NCBI GenBank assembly: GCA_031255075.1
Contig: JAIRTF010000077.1
Span: forward strand, 1 to 7,213
Direction of reading: 5' to 3'
DNA length: 7,213 nucleotides
Origin: Bifidobacteriaceae bacterium
GTDB lineage: Bacteria; Actinomycetota; Actinomycetes; Actinomycetales; WQXJ01
The notes below the pieces were generated by a model. That model searched no databases, was not told where the DNA came from, and saw nothing but the letters and a program-made list of their open reading frames with translations. This document shows, piece by piece, positions 1 through 4,947 of the stretch (positions are counted from its first letter, which is position 1; each line of letters begins with the position of its first letter). The position numbers were made by a program, and so were the translations under genes.

Positions 1-635
1 CGCAGCCACCAGGGGGCCAACAACACTGCCACGCTGGCCAACACAGCCAGGCCGGCCAACAGGGCAAACAGCAAAGACATTGGGCCGCGGCCTTGGCTGA
101 CCATCAACGCAATGCCCAGAACCATCAACGCCAGGGCTGCCCCCAACCGCAGCCAAGACACCGGTCCGCGCCCGGCAGCGGCATCGGTCCGGTCAAGTTG
201 GCTCCAGGCCAGCGCTATGCCGCCAAGCAGGGCGAACCCGGGAAACAACCACTGCCACGGAATCTTGACACCGACCGCCGCAGCCGCGACCAACGCCGCC
301 GCAAACAGACAAACCAACCCTGCTACCAGCCGCATAGCCGGCGCCCGGCGCTCAGGATTGTTCAACAGCGGAGCCAGGCGGGCCAACGCCGGTGGCGGCC
401 CGGTGGCGTCTGACGTGGGCACCAGCAACCACAACCACAGATACATCACCAGGCCGATGCCGATCGGTGCCGTCAGCACAAAAGCCCACCGGGCCGTACT
501 GGTCTTGATGCCCAAGTGTTGAGCCACTCCCACCGCCACACCGCCGATCCTTCGGCCGACGCGCTGACGCCGCAACGGACCACGCGCCGGCACCGGCGCC
601 GGCGAGGCCGCAGCAGTCGGTGGCGGAGTTGACAT
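1..635 (-). CDS. PspC-domain membrane protein, probable N-terminal part of an envelope-stress sensor histidine kinase (partial)
   Basis: The visible part is 211 residues and runs off the left edge without a stop. A Pro/Ala-rich cytoplasmic leader (about 1-20) and a basic patch precede a PspC-type motif at about residues 24-73, with RRIGGVAVGVAQHLGI followed by an Arg-Trp-Ala-Phe start of a membrane helix. Further hydrophobic segments lie at about 102-123, 128-145, 163-181 and 185-208, so at least five membrane passes are visible. A PspC domain followed by several helices, transcribed away from a second PspC gene, is the usual arrangement of actinobacterial PspC/LiaS-like histidine kinases that sense cell-envelope stress with a LuxR-type response regulator. 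The kinase (HATPase) domain would lie beyond the edge and is not seen, so 'kinase' is inference. The ATG at 635-633 is the only plausible start that keeps the PspC motif in frame. No clear Shine-Dalgarno precedes it, so the mRNA may be leaderless or short-leadered. Alternative: a plain PspC membrane protein without a kinase domain. Confidence 0.8.
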   Translation of the reverse strand, partial: MSTPPPTAAASPAPVPARGPLRRQRVGRRIGGVAVGVAQHLGIKTSTARWAFVLTAPIGIGLVMYLWLWLLVPTSDATGPPPALARLAPLLNNPERRAPAMRLVAGLVCLFAAALVAAAAVGVKIPWQWLFPGFALLGGIALAWSQLDRTDAAAGRGPVSWLRLGAALALMVLGIALMVSQGRGPMSLLFALLAGLAVLASVAVLLAPWWL

Positions 636-684
636 GGAAACATCGAACCACGCTGAGGGCCCAAGTCCAGCCGAAACGGCCAAA

Positions 685-701
685 TCCGGGGAATGCCCGG
701 A
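685..701. promoter_or_regulatory. Candidate operator: TCCGGG-N5-CCCGGA inverted repeat
   Basis: This is a perfect 6-bp inverted repeat around a 5-bp spacer, 17 bp in all, in the 146-bp gap between the divergent PspC genes. It lies 50 bp from the start of the minus-strand gene and about 80 bp from the plus-strand start. Its size and place suit a dimeric regulator, plausibly the response regulator expected beside the sensor. The regulator itself is not in the window. A GC-rich palindrome of this size can also occur by chance. Confidence 0.4.
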
Positions 702-707
702 CCGAAA

Positions 708-736
708 TCAGGGTCTACTCAGGGACAAAATCAGGG
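708..736. promoter_or_regulatory. Three TCAGGG direct repeats at 11-12 bp spacing
   Basis: TCAGGG occurs at 708-713, 719-724 and 731-736. Start-to-start distances are 11 and 12 bp, roughly one helical turn, so all three would face the same side of the DNA. The first and third copies share the longer form AAATCAGGG. Phased direct repeats upstream of a promoter are typical of response-regulator binding sites. Together with the palindrome just upstream this is the best candidate control region for the divergent PspC genes. Assignment to a particular regulator is inference. Confidence 0.4.
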
Positions 737-766
737 CATCCCCCAATCGAAATTGGCGGCCTGTAC

Positions 767-780
767 GTTCAAACTTGAAC
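767..780. promoter_or_regulatory. Perfect 14-bp palindrome GTTCAA-AC-TTGAAC abutting the start codon
   Basis: The six-base arms are exact inverted complements separated by AC, and the palindrome ends one base before the ATG at 782. A TANNNT hexamer (TACGTT, 764-769) overlaps its left edge and would place transcription initiation within or just after the palindrome, giving a very short leader. The site could be an operator that blocks initiation, or could limit translation initiation. The two-base loop is too tight for a strong RNA hairpin, which favours a DNA-binding role. No Shine-Dalgarno precedes the gene, consistent with a leaderless transcript. Confidence 0.35.
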
Positions 781-781
781 C

Positions 782-2803
782 ATGGACATGGCTAACAACT
801 CTGCTCCGCCGCCACCGTACGGCACCGGCCCGGCGCCCGCGAACGGCTTCTTCCAATGGATTCGCGAACGTCACATTGTGCGTACCGAGCCACGCTGGGT
901 GGGTGGCGTGGCCGGCGGCTTGGCCCTCCGGTTGGGCTGGGACCCGGTGCTGGTGCGAGGGCTGTTTGTAGTGGCCGCATTGTTCTCTGGCCTTGGATTG
1001 TTCCTCTACGGCGCCGGCTGGTTGCTGTTGCCGGAAGCCCGGGACGGGCGCATCCACCTGGAGGAAGCAATCGCCGGTCGATTCAGCCCAGGGTTTTGGG
1101 GTGGCGCCACCTTCGCTTTGATGGGGTTGATTGGCACACCGGTGTGGATCGCCATAGCTGGAGTGTTTGGGCTGATTTGGCTGGTCGTTGTGGCCGTTGC
1201 CGCAGTGGTCACCTGGGGTTGGGCGTCCGCGCGCCGCTCCGGCCGGACTGGACCCGCCCAGCCTGCCGCCCCCGCTGGTGGCTTCCCGCCGCCGGTCTAC
1301 AACGCCGCTGCCAGCCAGCCGCCCGCACCACCTGCTCCCGCTCCCGCCTCCGGCCCAGGCGCTACGGCCGCCGGAATGGCCGGCGCTTCGGCTACCGCTG
1401 CGGCCGCCGCGGCCCAGTCTGTGGCGTCCGATGCCGCTCCCACCCCATCCAAAACGGTGATAGTGCCGCCGGCTCCAGTCCCGGCGAAAGCCGGTGAGGA
1501 CAGCGCGGCTGGCGACAAAGGGAGCGCGACCGATGTTTCGACCGAAACCGCCGGTGACGAACCCGCCGCGACCGCTGACCCAAAAGGCACCGGAACCAAG
1601 ACTGAAGCAGACGCCTCGACCGAAACCGCTGGTGACGAACCCGCCCCAGCCGCCGACCCAAAAGGGGACGGAGCCAAGACTGAAGCAGATGCCTCGACCG
1701 AAACCACTGCTGACGGATCCGAGGAGTTGGACGGCCCGAAAACCGAGGGGGTTGAGGACGGTGCCGCGACGGATGGCTCGGCCGGTGCCAGCGGCGGCAA
1801 CGCCAAGACGACCGAAACGACCGCGCCGACCGACCAAACCGCCATATTGGACGATGACCCCACAGTGGTGATGAACCAGGTGCCTGGCGCTGACGAGGGG
1901 ACACCGGACCACGCGGCATCGGCGGCCAGACCACCGGCCGGACCACCTGCCGCCGCAAGCCCACCGGGGCGGCCGCCCTACCCACCACGGACACGAGCGC
2001 CCAGACGGCGCAAGGGTGGGGCGGTCACCGCGGTGATTCTGGGCTTGATGCTGATGGCCGTGGCTGGCGTGCTGGCCATAGCCCGTTACACCTCCTTCTT
2101 CAGCGGACTGATCACCTTGGGAGCATTCGCCTTTGGCTTGGCCGTGACCATCACCGGCCTGGGGTTGGTGGTGTTGGGCGCCATGGGAAGACGGCTGGGG
2201 GCCTTCTTGGCGGCATCGATCGTGATGGCTTTGATTGCCCTGCCGGTGGCCACCGGAGCCGAGGCACTGTCCTTCAGCGGCGGGCGCCTGACCATTGGCA
2301 CAACCTACTGCCATCCGCGCACCGTTGACCAGGCCGAAGATGGCTGCTACCTGACTCTTGGCGAACTGCGGGCCGAATACACCGACCTGGATTTGCGGCC
2401 CGGCCAAACCGTTCGAACCGAAGTATCCATGGGGATTGGAGCCCTAACGTTGGTGGTCCCCAAGGACGCCAAGGTCTCGATTCAGGCCGATCTGCGGATT
2501 GGGGACTTGGACGCCAGGGAATTGGAACCCAAAGACTGGGAGTTCGTTTGGTCGGCTGGGTTGCCCGGCGCCGGAGGTGACCGCCACGTGGTGGAAGGCG
2601 ACCTATACAAAGGTTCGGAAGCGAGCCAATGGGGCAACGGCTGGTGGTCCGGCACCAAATCAGCTAGCGCAACGGGCCGAAACGAATTGGGTGGCCTTGG
2701 GCTGCACCTGACCGCGGCCTCTCAACCGACTGCGGAGAATCCACCCACCTTGAACATCACTGTGCGGGGGGCCATGGGCCAGCTGCGCATTTTGGAACGC
2801 TAG
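782..2803 (+). CDS. PspC-domain / LiaF-like multi-domain membrane protein
   Basis: This is a 673-residue membrane protein. A Pro-rich leader precedes a PspC domain at about 34-85 (RTEPRWVGGVAGGLALRLGW, then a hydrophobic helix ending in GWLLLPE). Hydrophobic stretches follow at about 105-145. Residues about 150-410 are a low-complexity Pro/Ala/Thr/Asp/Glu linker with a 26-residue tandem repeat. After a basic patch (RTRAPRRRKGG) come three helices at about 414-433, 441-467 and 472-493. The soluble C-terminus (about 495-673) has the pattern 'DLDLRPGQ ... VSMGIGALTLVVPKDAKVSI ... GDLDARE', resembling LiaF/DUF4097-like beta-repeat domains. Cys510 and Cys522 could pair if this domain is outside the cell. 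PspC and LiaF-like proteins act in envelope-stress signalling; here the gene diverges from the probable sensor and likely partners with it. ATG 782 is taken as start; ATG 788, also without a Shine-Dalgarno, is possible. The linker is unusually long for PspC proteins. The exact function is inferred. Confidence 0.88.
   Translation: MDMANNSAPPPPYGTGPAPANGFFQWIRERHIVRTEPRWVGGVAGGLALRLGWDPVLVRGLFVVAALFSGLGLFLYGAGWLLLPEARDGRIHLEEAIAGRFSPGFWGGATFALMGLIGTPVWIAIAGVFGLIWLVVVAVAAVVTWGWASARRSGRTGPAQPAAPAGGFPPPVYNAAASQPPAPPAPAPASGPGATAAGMAGASATAAAAAAQSVASDAAPTPSKTVIVPPAPVPAKAGEDSAAGDKGSATDVSTETAGDEPAATADPKGTGTKTEADASTETAGDEPAPAADPKGDGAKTEADASTETTADGSEELDGPKTEGVEDGAATDGSAGASGGNAKTTETTAPTDQTAILDDDPTVVMNQVPGADEGTPDHAASAARPPAGPPAAASPPGRPPYPPRTRAPRRRKGGAVTAVILGLMLMAVAGVLAIARYTSFFSGLITLGAFAFGLAVTITGLGLVVLGAMGRRLGAFLAASIVMALIALPVATGAEALSFSGGRLTIGTTYCHPRTVDQAEDGCYLTLGELRAEYTDLDLRPGQTVRTEVSMGIGALTLVVPKDAKVSIQADLRIGDLDARELEPKDWEFVWSAGLPGAGGDRHVVEGDLYKGSEASQWGNGWWSGTKSASATGRNELGGLGLHLTAASQPTAENPPTLNITVRGAMGQLRILER
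1532..1714 (+). repeat. 78-bp in-frame tandem repeat in the PspC/LiaF-like linker
   Basis: Two full 78-bp units (1532-1609 and 1610-1687) and a third partial unit (1688-1714) encode a 26-residue repeat of the form D-x-S-T-E-T-A-G-D-E-P-A ... D-P-K-G ... K-T-E-A. By eye the two full units differ at about 12 of 78 positions, so they keep DNA-level similarity as well as protein similarity. The unit length is a multiple of three, so gain or loss of units would change linker length without breaking the frame. The repeat is rich in acidic and Thr residues and is probably disordered. Confidence 0.9.
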
Positions 2804-2805
2804 AT

Positions 2806-2811
2806 AGGAAG
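2806..2811 (+). promoter_or_regulatory. Ribosome binding site AGGAAG
   Basis: A purine-rich AGGAAG lies 9 bases before the ATG at 2821 and 2 bases after the stop codon of the upstream gene. It is the clearest Shine-Dalgarno on the left half of the window and supports translation of the small downstream gene from a shared transcript. Confidence 0.7.
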
Positions 2812-2820
2812 AAACCGAAA

Positions 2821-3123
2821 ATGAACACCACCGAACCGATCAACACCGCGACCACTCCAGGCACATCCCAGCCTTACTATCCGGCGCCTCCGCACTACTA
2901 CAACCCGGCCGGCATGCGGCCCCCAGCACCGGTCAAGACCGGCCCCAGGTGGGGAGCGATTGTCTGGGGGATCATCCTGGCGGCGATTGGGTTGTGGATC
3001 ATGGCCGCGGCCGGCGGTTTGATGATTGACGGCCAGCTGGCAATGATCCTGTTCCTGGGCCTGGCCGGCCTAACCCTGATCGCCACCGCCCTGGTAGCCG
3101 CCCTGCGCCGCCCCAAGTCCTAG
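2821..3123 (+). CDS. Small two-helix membrane protein downstream of the PspC/LiaF-like gene
   Basis: The protein is 100 residues. A Pro/Tyr-rich N-terminal segment (about 1-42, with PYYPAPPHYYNPAG) is followed by two hydrophobic helices at about 44-66 and 72-95 and a short basic end (RRPKS). The positive-inside rule suggests both termini are cytoplasmic. It starts 17 bases after the stop of the upstream gene with a good ribosome binding site and no terminator between, so the two are very likely one operon. I do not recognise a named family. Small two-helix proteins often follow actinobacterial PspC genes, so a role in the same envelope-stress module is reasonable inference. Codon use matches its neighbours and there is no sign of truncation. 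Confidence 0.85.
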   Translation: MNTTEPINTATTPGTSQPYYPAPPHYYNPAGMRPPAPVKTGPRWGAIVWGIILAAIGLWIMAAAGGLMIDGQLAMILFLGLAGLTLIATALVAALRRPKS

Positions 3124-3181
3124 CCCGGACCCGCAGTCGCGACCACCCGGGCAAAACATCCGGCCGGCTGGCAGCGGTTGC

Positions 3182-3233
3182 CGTCAAACTGCCCTTTCAA
3201 GCTCAACACCGTCCTTGAAAGGGCACTTTGACG
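3182..3233. repeat. Hairpin copy 1 (20-base arms, 12-base loop)
   Basis: The left arm CGTCAAACTGCCCTTTCAAG at 3182-3201 is complementary to the right arm CTTGAAAGGGCACTTTGACG at 3214-3233 at 19 of 20 positions. This is the most perfect copy. It lies 58 bases past the stop of the two-helix gene. No U-run follows on either strand, so if it terminates transcription it would be a U-less type. Otherwise it is a REP-like extragenic palindrome. Confidence 0.85.
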
Positions 3234-3338
3234 TCCGCCCACCTCCCCCGGCAGCCAGGACCCCTGGCACTCGTGCCCGTGACCAGCCCAAACACCCACA
3301 CCAAACCCCACCGCGGCATCGTCCCCACCACCCGCCAC

Positions 3339-3390
3339 CGTCAAACTGCCCTTTCAAGCCCCTCGCCGTCCTTGAGTGGGCAGTTTGACG
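3339..3390. repeat. Hairpin copy 2 (20-base arms, 12-base loop)
   Basis: The left arm at 3339-3358 is identical to that of copy 1. The right arm CTTGAGTGGGCAGTTTGACG at 3371-3390 pairs with it at 18 of 20 positions plus one possible G-U pair. The right arm differs from copy 1 in the inner half (GAGTGGG in place of GAAAGGG), leaving a small internal mismatch opposite CTTTC. Confidence 0.85.
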
Positions 3391-3543
3391 TCCGTACGCG
3401 CACAGGGTTGGGGACTTGGTGGTGTGGACGCAAGCGGCGCCCGGTTGAGGTCCGGATCCGTACTGGAGACGGGGTAGCGGCACCGAGCGATGGCCGGGTG
3501 GGGTGGGTATACGAGCCGGCGGCGGCCCGGCACTATCCCTGTG

Positions 3544-3563
3544 CTTGAGTGGGCAGTTTGACG
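3544..3563. repeat. Solitary right arm of the hairpin element
   Basis: CTTGAGTGGGCAGTTTGACG at 3544-3563 is identical to the right arm of hairpin copy 2 but has no left arm beside it. It lies exactly 330 bp after the right arm of hairpin copy 1, at the junction between the two tandem units. It probably marks the breakpoint of the duplication. Confidence 0.85.
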
Positions 3564-3668
3564 CCCACCCGCCTTCCCCGGCGGCCAACACCTCCGGCGG
3601 CCGTGCCCGTGACCAGCGCAAACGCTCACACCAAACCCCACTGCGGCATCGTCCCCACCACCCACCAC

Positions 3669-3720
3669 CGTCAAACTGCCCTTTCAAGCCCCTCACCGCG
3701 CTTGAGTGGGCAGTTTGGCG
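3669..3720. repeat. Hairpin copy 3 (20-base arms, 12-base loop)
   Basis: The left arm at 3669-3688 is identical to copies 1 and 2. The right arm CTTGAGTGGGCAGTTTGGCG at 3701-3720 differs from copy 2 by one base. It sits exactly 330 bp after copy 2, as expected for the tandem duplication. Confidence 0.85.
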
Positions 3721-3905
3721 TCCGTACCCGTACCCAGGGGCGGGGATTCGGTGGTTCGACGGGAAGCGGCACCCGGTTGAGGTCCGGATCCGTACGGGAG
3801 GGCAGGGTGGCGGCATCGATCAACGGACGCGTGGGGTGGGTATACGAGCCGGCGGCGGCCCAGCACTACCCCCGTGCTTGGGCCACCGCCTGCCGGGGAA
3901 CTAAT

Positions 3906-4823
3906 TCATGGTACTGCCGGCGGGGCCGGGGGTGGCGATGCCGGGGGCACGGTTGGTGTAGCGGGTTCCGTAACCGGGGCGGCGGCTGACCCGGTGGGAG
4001 CTGCCGGGGGTGCCGATGCCGGGGGTGCGGTTGGCGTAACCGGGGTGGCGGCTGACCCGGTGGGCGCTGCTGGGGGCGCCGATGCCGGGGGCTCGGGTGG
4101 CGTAACCGGGGTCGGTTCCGTAGCTGGCGCGGCTGCCGAGCCGGTGGGCGTGCCAGGCGGGGCCGGTTCGGGGACTGGCGCGGCGGCCGGTTGAGGGACC
4201 GCGGCCGACGCCAGCTCGGTGGGCGGGGCGGCGCCTAGGTGCGGCGTCTTGTCTGGTTTGACCAGCGGTTCGCGCGGCACAGCTGTGGCGGCCAGCTCTT
4301 TGCCGGTGGTCAGCAGGCCAAGACCGGCCAGCGCCACCACCACGCCAATGCCCAACACCAGCAGCGCCACGCCGAAGGCCATGGCGGACAGCAGCAACGA
4401 AGAGCGCAGGAACGAGGAGGTGTTCATCATGTTCCAAAGCGCGGTCATCTTGGCGTCCACTTCTGCGGTGCCGGCGCCTTTGTACTCCTTGGCGGAGCGG
4501 ATGTGAGCGATCTCACCAGCGGTCTTACCGTCCAGCTCAGGGAAGCCGAAGCTGGAGGGCAGCCCAGGGGTGTGCTTCTTGATGCCCTCGGCTTGGGCCA
4601 TGGCGCCGAGCGGCCCTTTGACTTCTTTGGGCGTGGAGCCTTCAGCTGAGCCGAACACCGAGTTCATGAACGGCGTGTCACCGTTGATCGGGATTTTCTC
4701 TGCCTTCAGTTGCCCGGACACGCCGAACCAGACAGCGGCCCCGGCCAAGACCATGACCAAGCCCAGAATGATCAGTGTCCGTCCAATGGCCCGTACTGGC
4801 CTTCCCAGTCGCGAATCCTTCAT
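3906..4823 (-). CDS. Two-helix membrane protein of the actinobacterial 'LigA-like' (misnamed) family with Pro/Ala-rich tail
   Basis: The protein is 305 residues. Helix 1 at about 13-35 is followed by SGQLKAEKIPI, a conserved-looking extracytoplasmic segment with VKGPLGAMAQAEGIKKH and GKTAGEI, then NTSSFLRSSLLLSAMAFGVALLVLGIGVV leading through helix 2 at about 140-170. This pattern (QLKAE-I, V-GP-A-AQA-I--H, SFLR-S, then a hydrophobic helix) matches actinobacterial membrane proteins often labelled 'aromatic ring-opening dioxygenase LigA'. That name is a propagated error; no dioxygenase features are present and the function is unknown. The tail from about 185 to 305 is Pro/Ala/Thr-rich and repetitive, and probably cytoplasmic and disordered. 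AAGGAG lies 9 bases before the ATG at 4823, supporting the start. The gene follows guaA by 124 bp on the same strand. A longer loop and the tail distinguish it from typical shorter family members. Confidence 0.88.
   Translation of the reverse strand: MKDSRLGRPVRAIGRTLIILGLVMVLAGAAVWFGVSGQLKAEKIPINGDTPFMNSVFGSAEGSTPKEVKGPLGAMAQAEGIKKHTPGLPSSFGFPELDGKTAGEIAHIRSAKEYKGAGTAEVDAKMTALWNMMNTSSFLRSSLLLSAMAFGVALLVLGIGVVVALAGLGLLTTGKELAATAVPREPLVKPDKTPHLGAAPPTELASAAVPQPAAAPVPEPAPPGTPTGSAAAPATEPTPVTPPEPPASAPPAAPTGSAATPVTPTAPPASAPPAAPTGSAAAPVTEPATPTVPPASPPPAPPAVP
3981..4112 (-). repeat. 66-bp in-frame tandem repeat in the Pro/Ala tail
   Basis: Two adjacent 66-bp units (3981-4046 and 4047-4112) differ at about 6 positions by eye and encode a 22-residue unit containing PPAAPTGSAA, PVT and PPASA. 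More degenerate copies flank them on both sides within the coding tail. The high DNA identity suggests recent expansion by slippage or unequal recombination, with the frame kept because the unit is a multiple of three. Confidence 0.85.
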
Positions 4824-4832
4824 TGGTCACAA

Positions 4833-4838
4833 CTCCTT
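4833..4838 (-). promoter_or_regulatory. Ribosome binding site AAGGAG of the LigA-like gene
   Basis: A strong AAGGAG lies 9 bases upstream of the ATG at 4823 on the minus strand and fixes this start. Confidence 0.75.
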
Positions 4839-4920
4839 CGCTCTTCCGGAACCGCCTGGCCTCCCAAGCCCTGAAAGCTTCAAGCCGGCCCCGGGGCAGT
4901 GGTACCGGGAGGCTCATTTA

Positions 4921-4926
4921 ATTGTA
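4921..4926 (-). promoter_or_regulatory. Candidate -10 box TACAAT for the LigA-like gene
   Basis: On the minus strand TACAAT is followed by TAAATG, an AT-rich island in otherwise GC-rich DNA between guaA and the LigA-like gene. It would start transcription near 4914 and give a leader of about 90 bases. No convincing -35 hexamer stands 16-18 bp upstream, so the call is tentative. Read-through from guaA is the alternative source of transcript. Confidence 0.35.
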
Positions 4927-4929
4927 GGT

Positions 4930-4945
4930 CGCGCTCTTCGGCGCG
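4930..4945 (-). terminator. Possible weak hairpin terminator after guaA
   Basis: CGCGC-CGAAGA-GCGCG on the minus strand forms a 5-bp GC stem with a six-base loop starting 2 bases past the guaA stop codon. There is no U-tract after it, only a moderately AT-rich stretch (ACAATTAAAT). It may be a weak terminator or merely slow RNA polymerase. Confidence 0.35.
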
Positions 4946-4947
4946 GC

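Larger units (their letters stand above)
3214..3880. repeat. Two diverged tandem copies of a ~330-bp unit
   Basis: Unit 1 (about 3214-3543) and unit 2 (about 3544-3880) share the same order: hairpin right arm, a C-rich block with GTGCCCGTGACCAGC and CACACCAAACCCCAC, GGCATCGTCCCCACCACCC, a full hairpin, then a G-rich block with CCGGTTGAGGTCCGGATCCG and GGGTATACGAGCCGGCGG. The offset is 330 bp in the first half and 332-333 bp in the second, showing small indels. Divergence is clear but modest, so the duplication is not very recent. No transposase, terminal repeat or target-site duplication is visible. Confidence 0.85.
3124..3905. other. 782-base gene-free region between convergent genes, filled with repeats
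   Basis: No credible gene lies here. Several open frames cross it on both strands, but each merely translates the hairpins and the tandem repeat, giving the same Arg/Gly/Pro-rich phrases twice, without a ribosome binding site or recognisable domain. Positions 3124-3181 hold only a weak GCCCGG/CCGGGC inverted repeat with a long loop and no U-tract. From 3182 the region is organised as three hairpins, one half hairpin and two copies of a ~330-bp unit. Transcription converges on it from both sides, so termination of both transcripts must occur in or near it. Confidence 0.85.

Noticed and set aside
93..651. Open frames on both strands over the left-edge gene
   Set aside because: They are shadows of the PspC-domain gene in other frames. 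Only the frame starting at 635 gives a PspC motif and membrane helices.
731..2407. 558-codon open frame on the minus strand opposite the PspC/LiaF-like gene
   Set aside because: It is the antisense of a real gene in GC-rich, repetitive sequence. Its product is a His/Gln/Gly/Arg-rich low-complexity string without domains, while the plus frame has clear PspC and membrane features.
3182..3720. CRISPR array
   Set aside because: There are only three hairpin copies with unequal spacing (157 and 330 bp), and the intervening DNA is itself duplicated, not unique spacers.
3184..3816. 210-codon minus-strand open frame with repeated phrases such as GLKGQFDGGGWWGRCR
   Set aside because: It is the translation of the hairpins and tandem unit. 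It has no ribosome binding site or domain, and overlapping frames on both strands are equally open.
3214..3880. Insertion sequence or MITE
   Set aside because: No transposase, no terminal inverted repeats bounding the unit and no target-site duplication can be seen. A mobile origin of the hairpins remains possible but is not shown here.
3503..3989. Plus-strand open frames of 133-146 codons over the repeat block and the end of the LigA-like gene
   Set aside because: They are repeat-derived, Arg/Pro-rich, have no start signals, and overlap the minus-strand gene antisense.
4678..4917. 79-codon minus-strand open frame starting in the guaA to LigA-like gap
   Set aside because: It overlaps the LigA-like gene in another frame, has no Shine-Dalgarno, and its Arg/Gly-rich product resembles no family.
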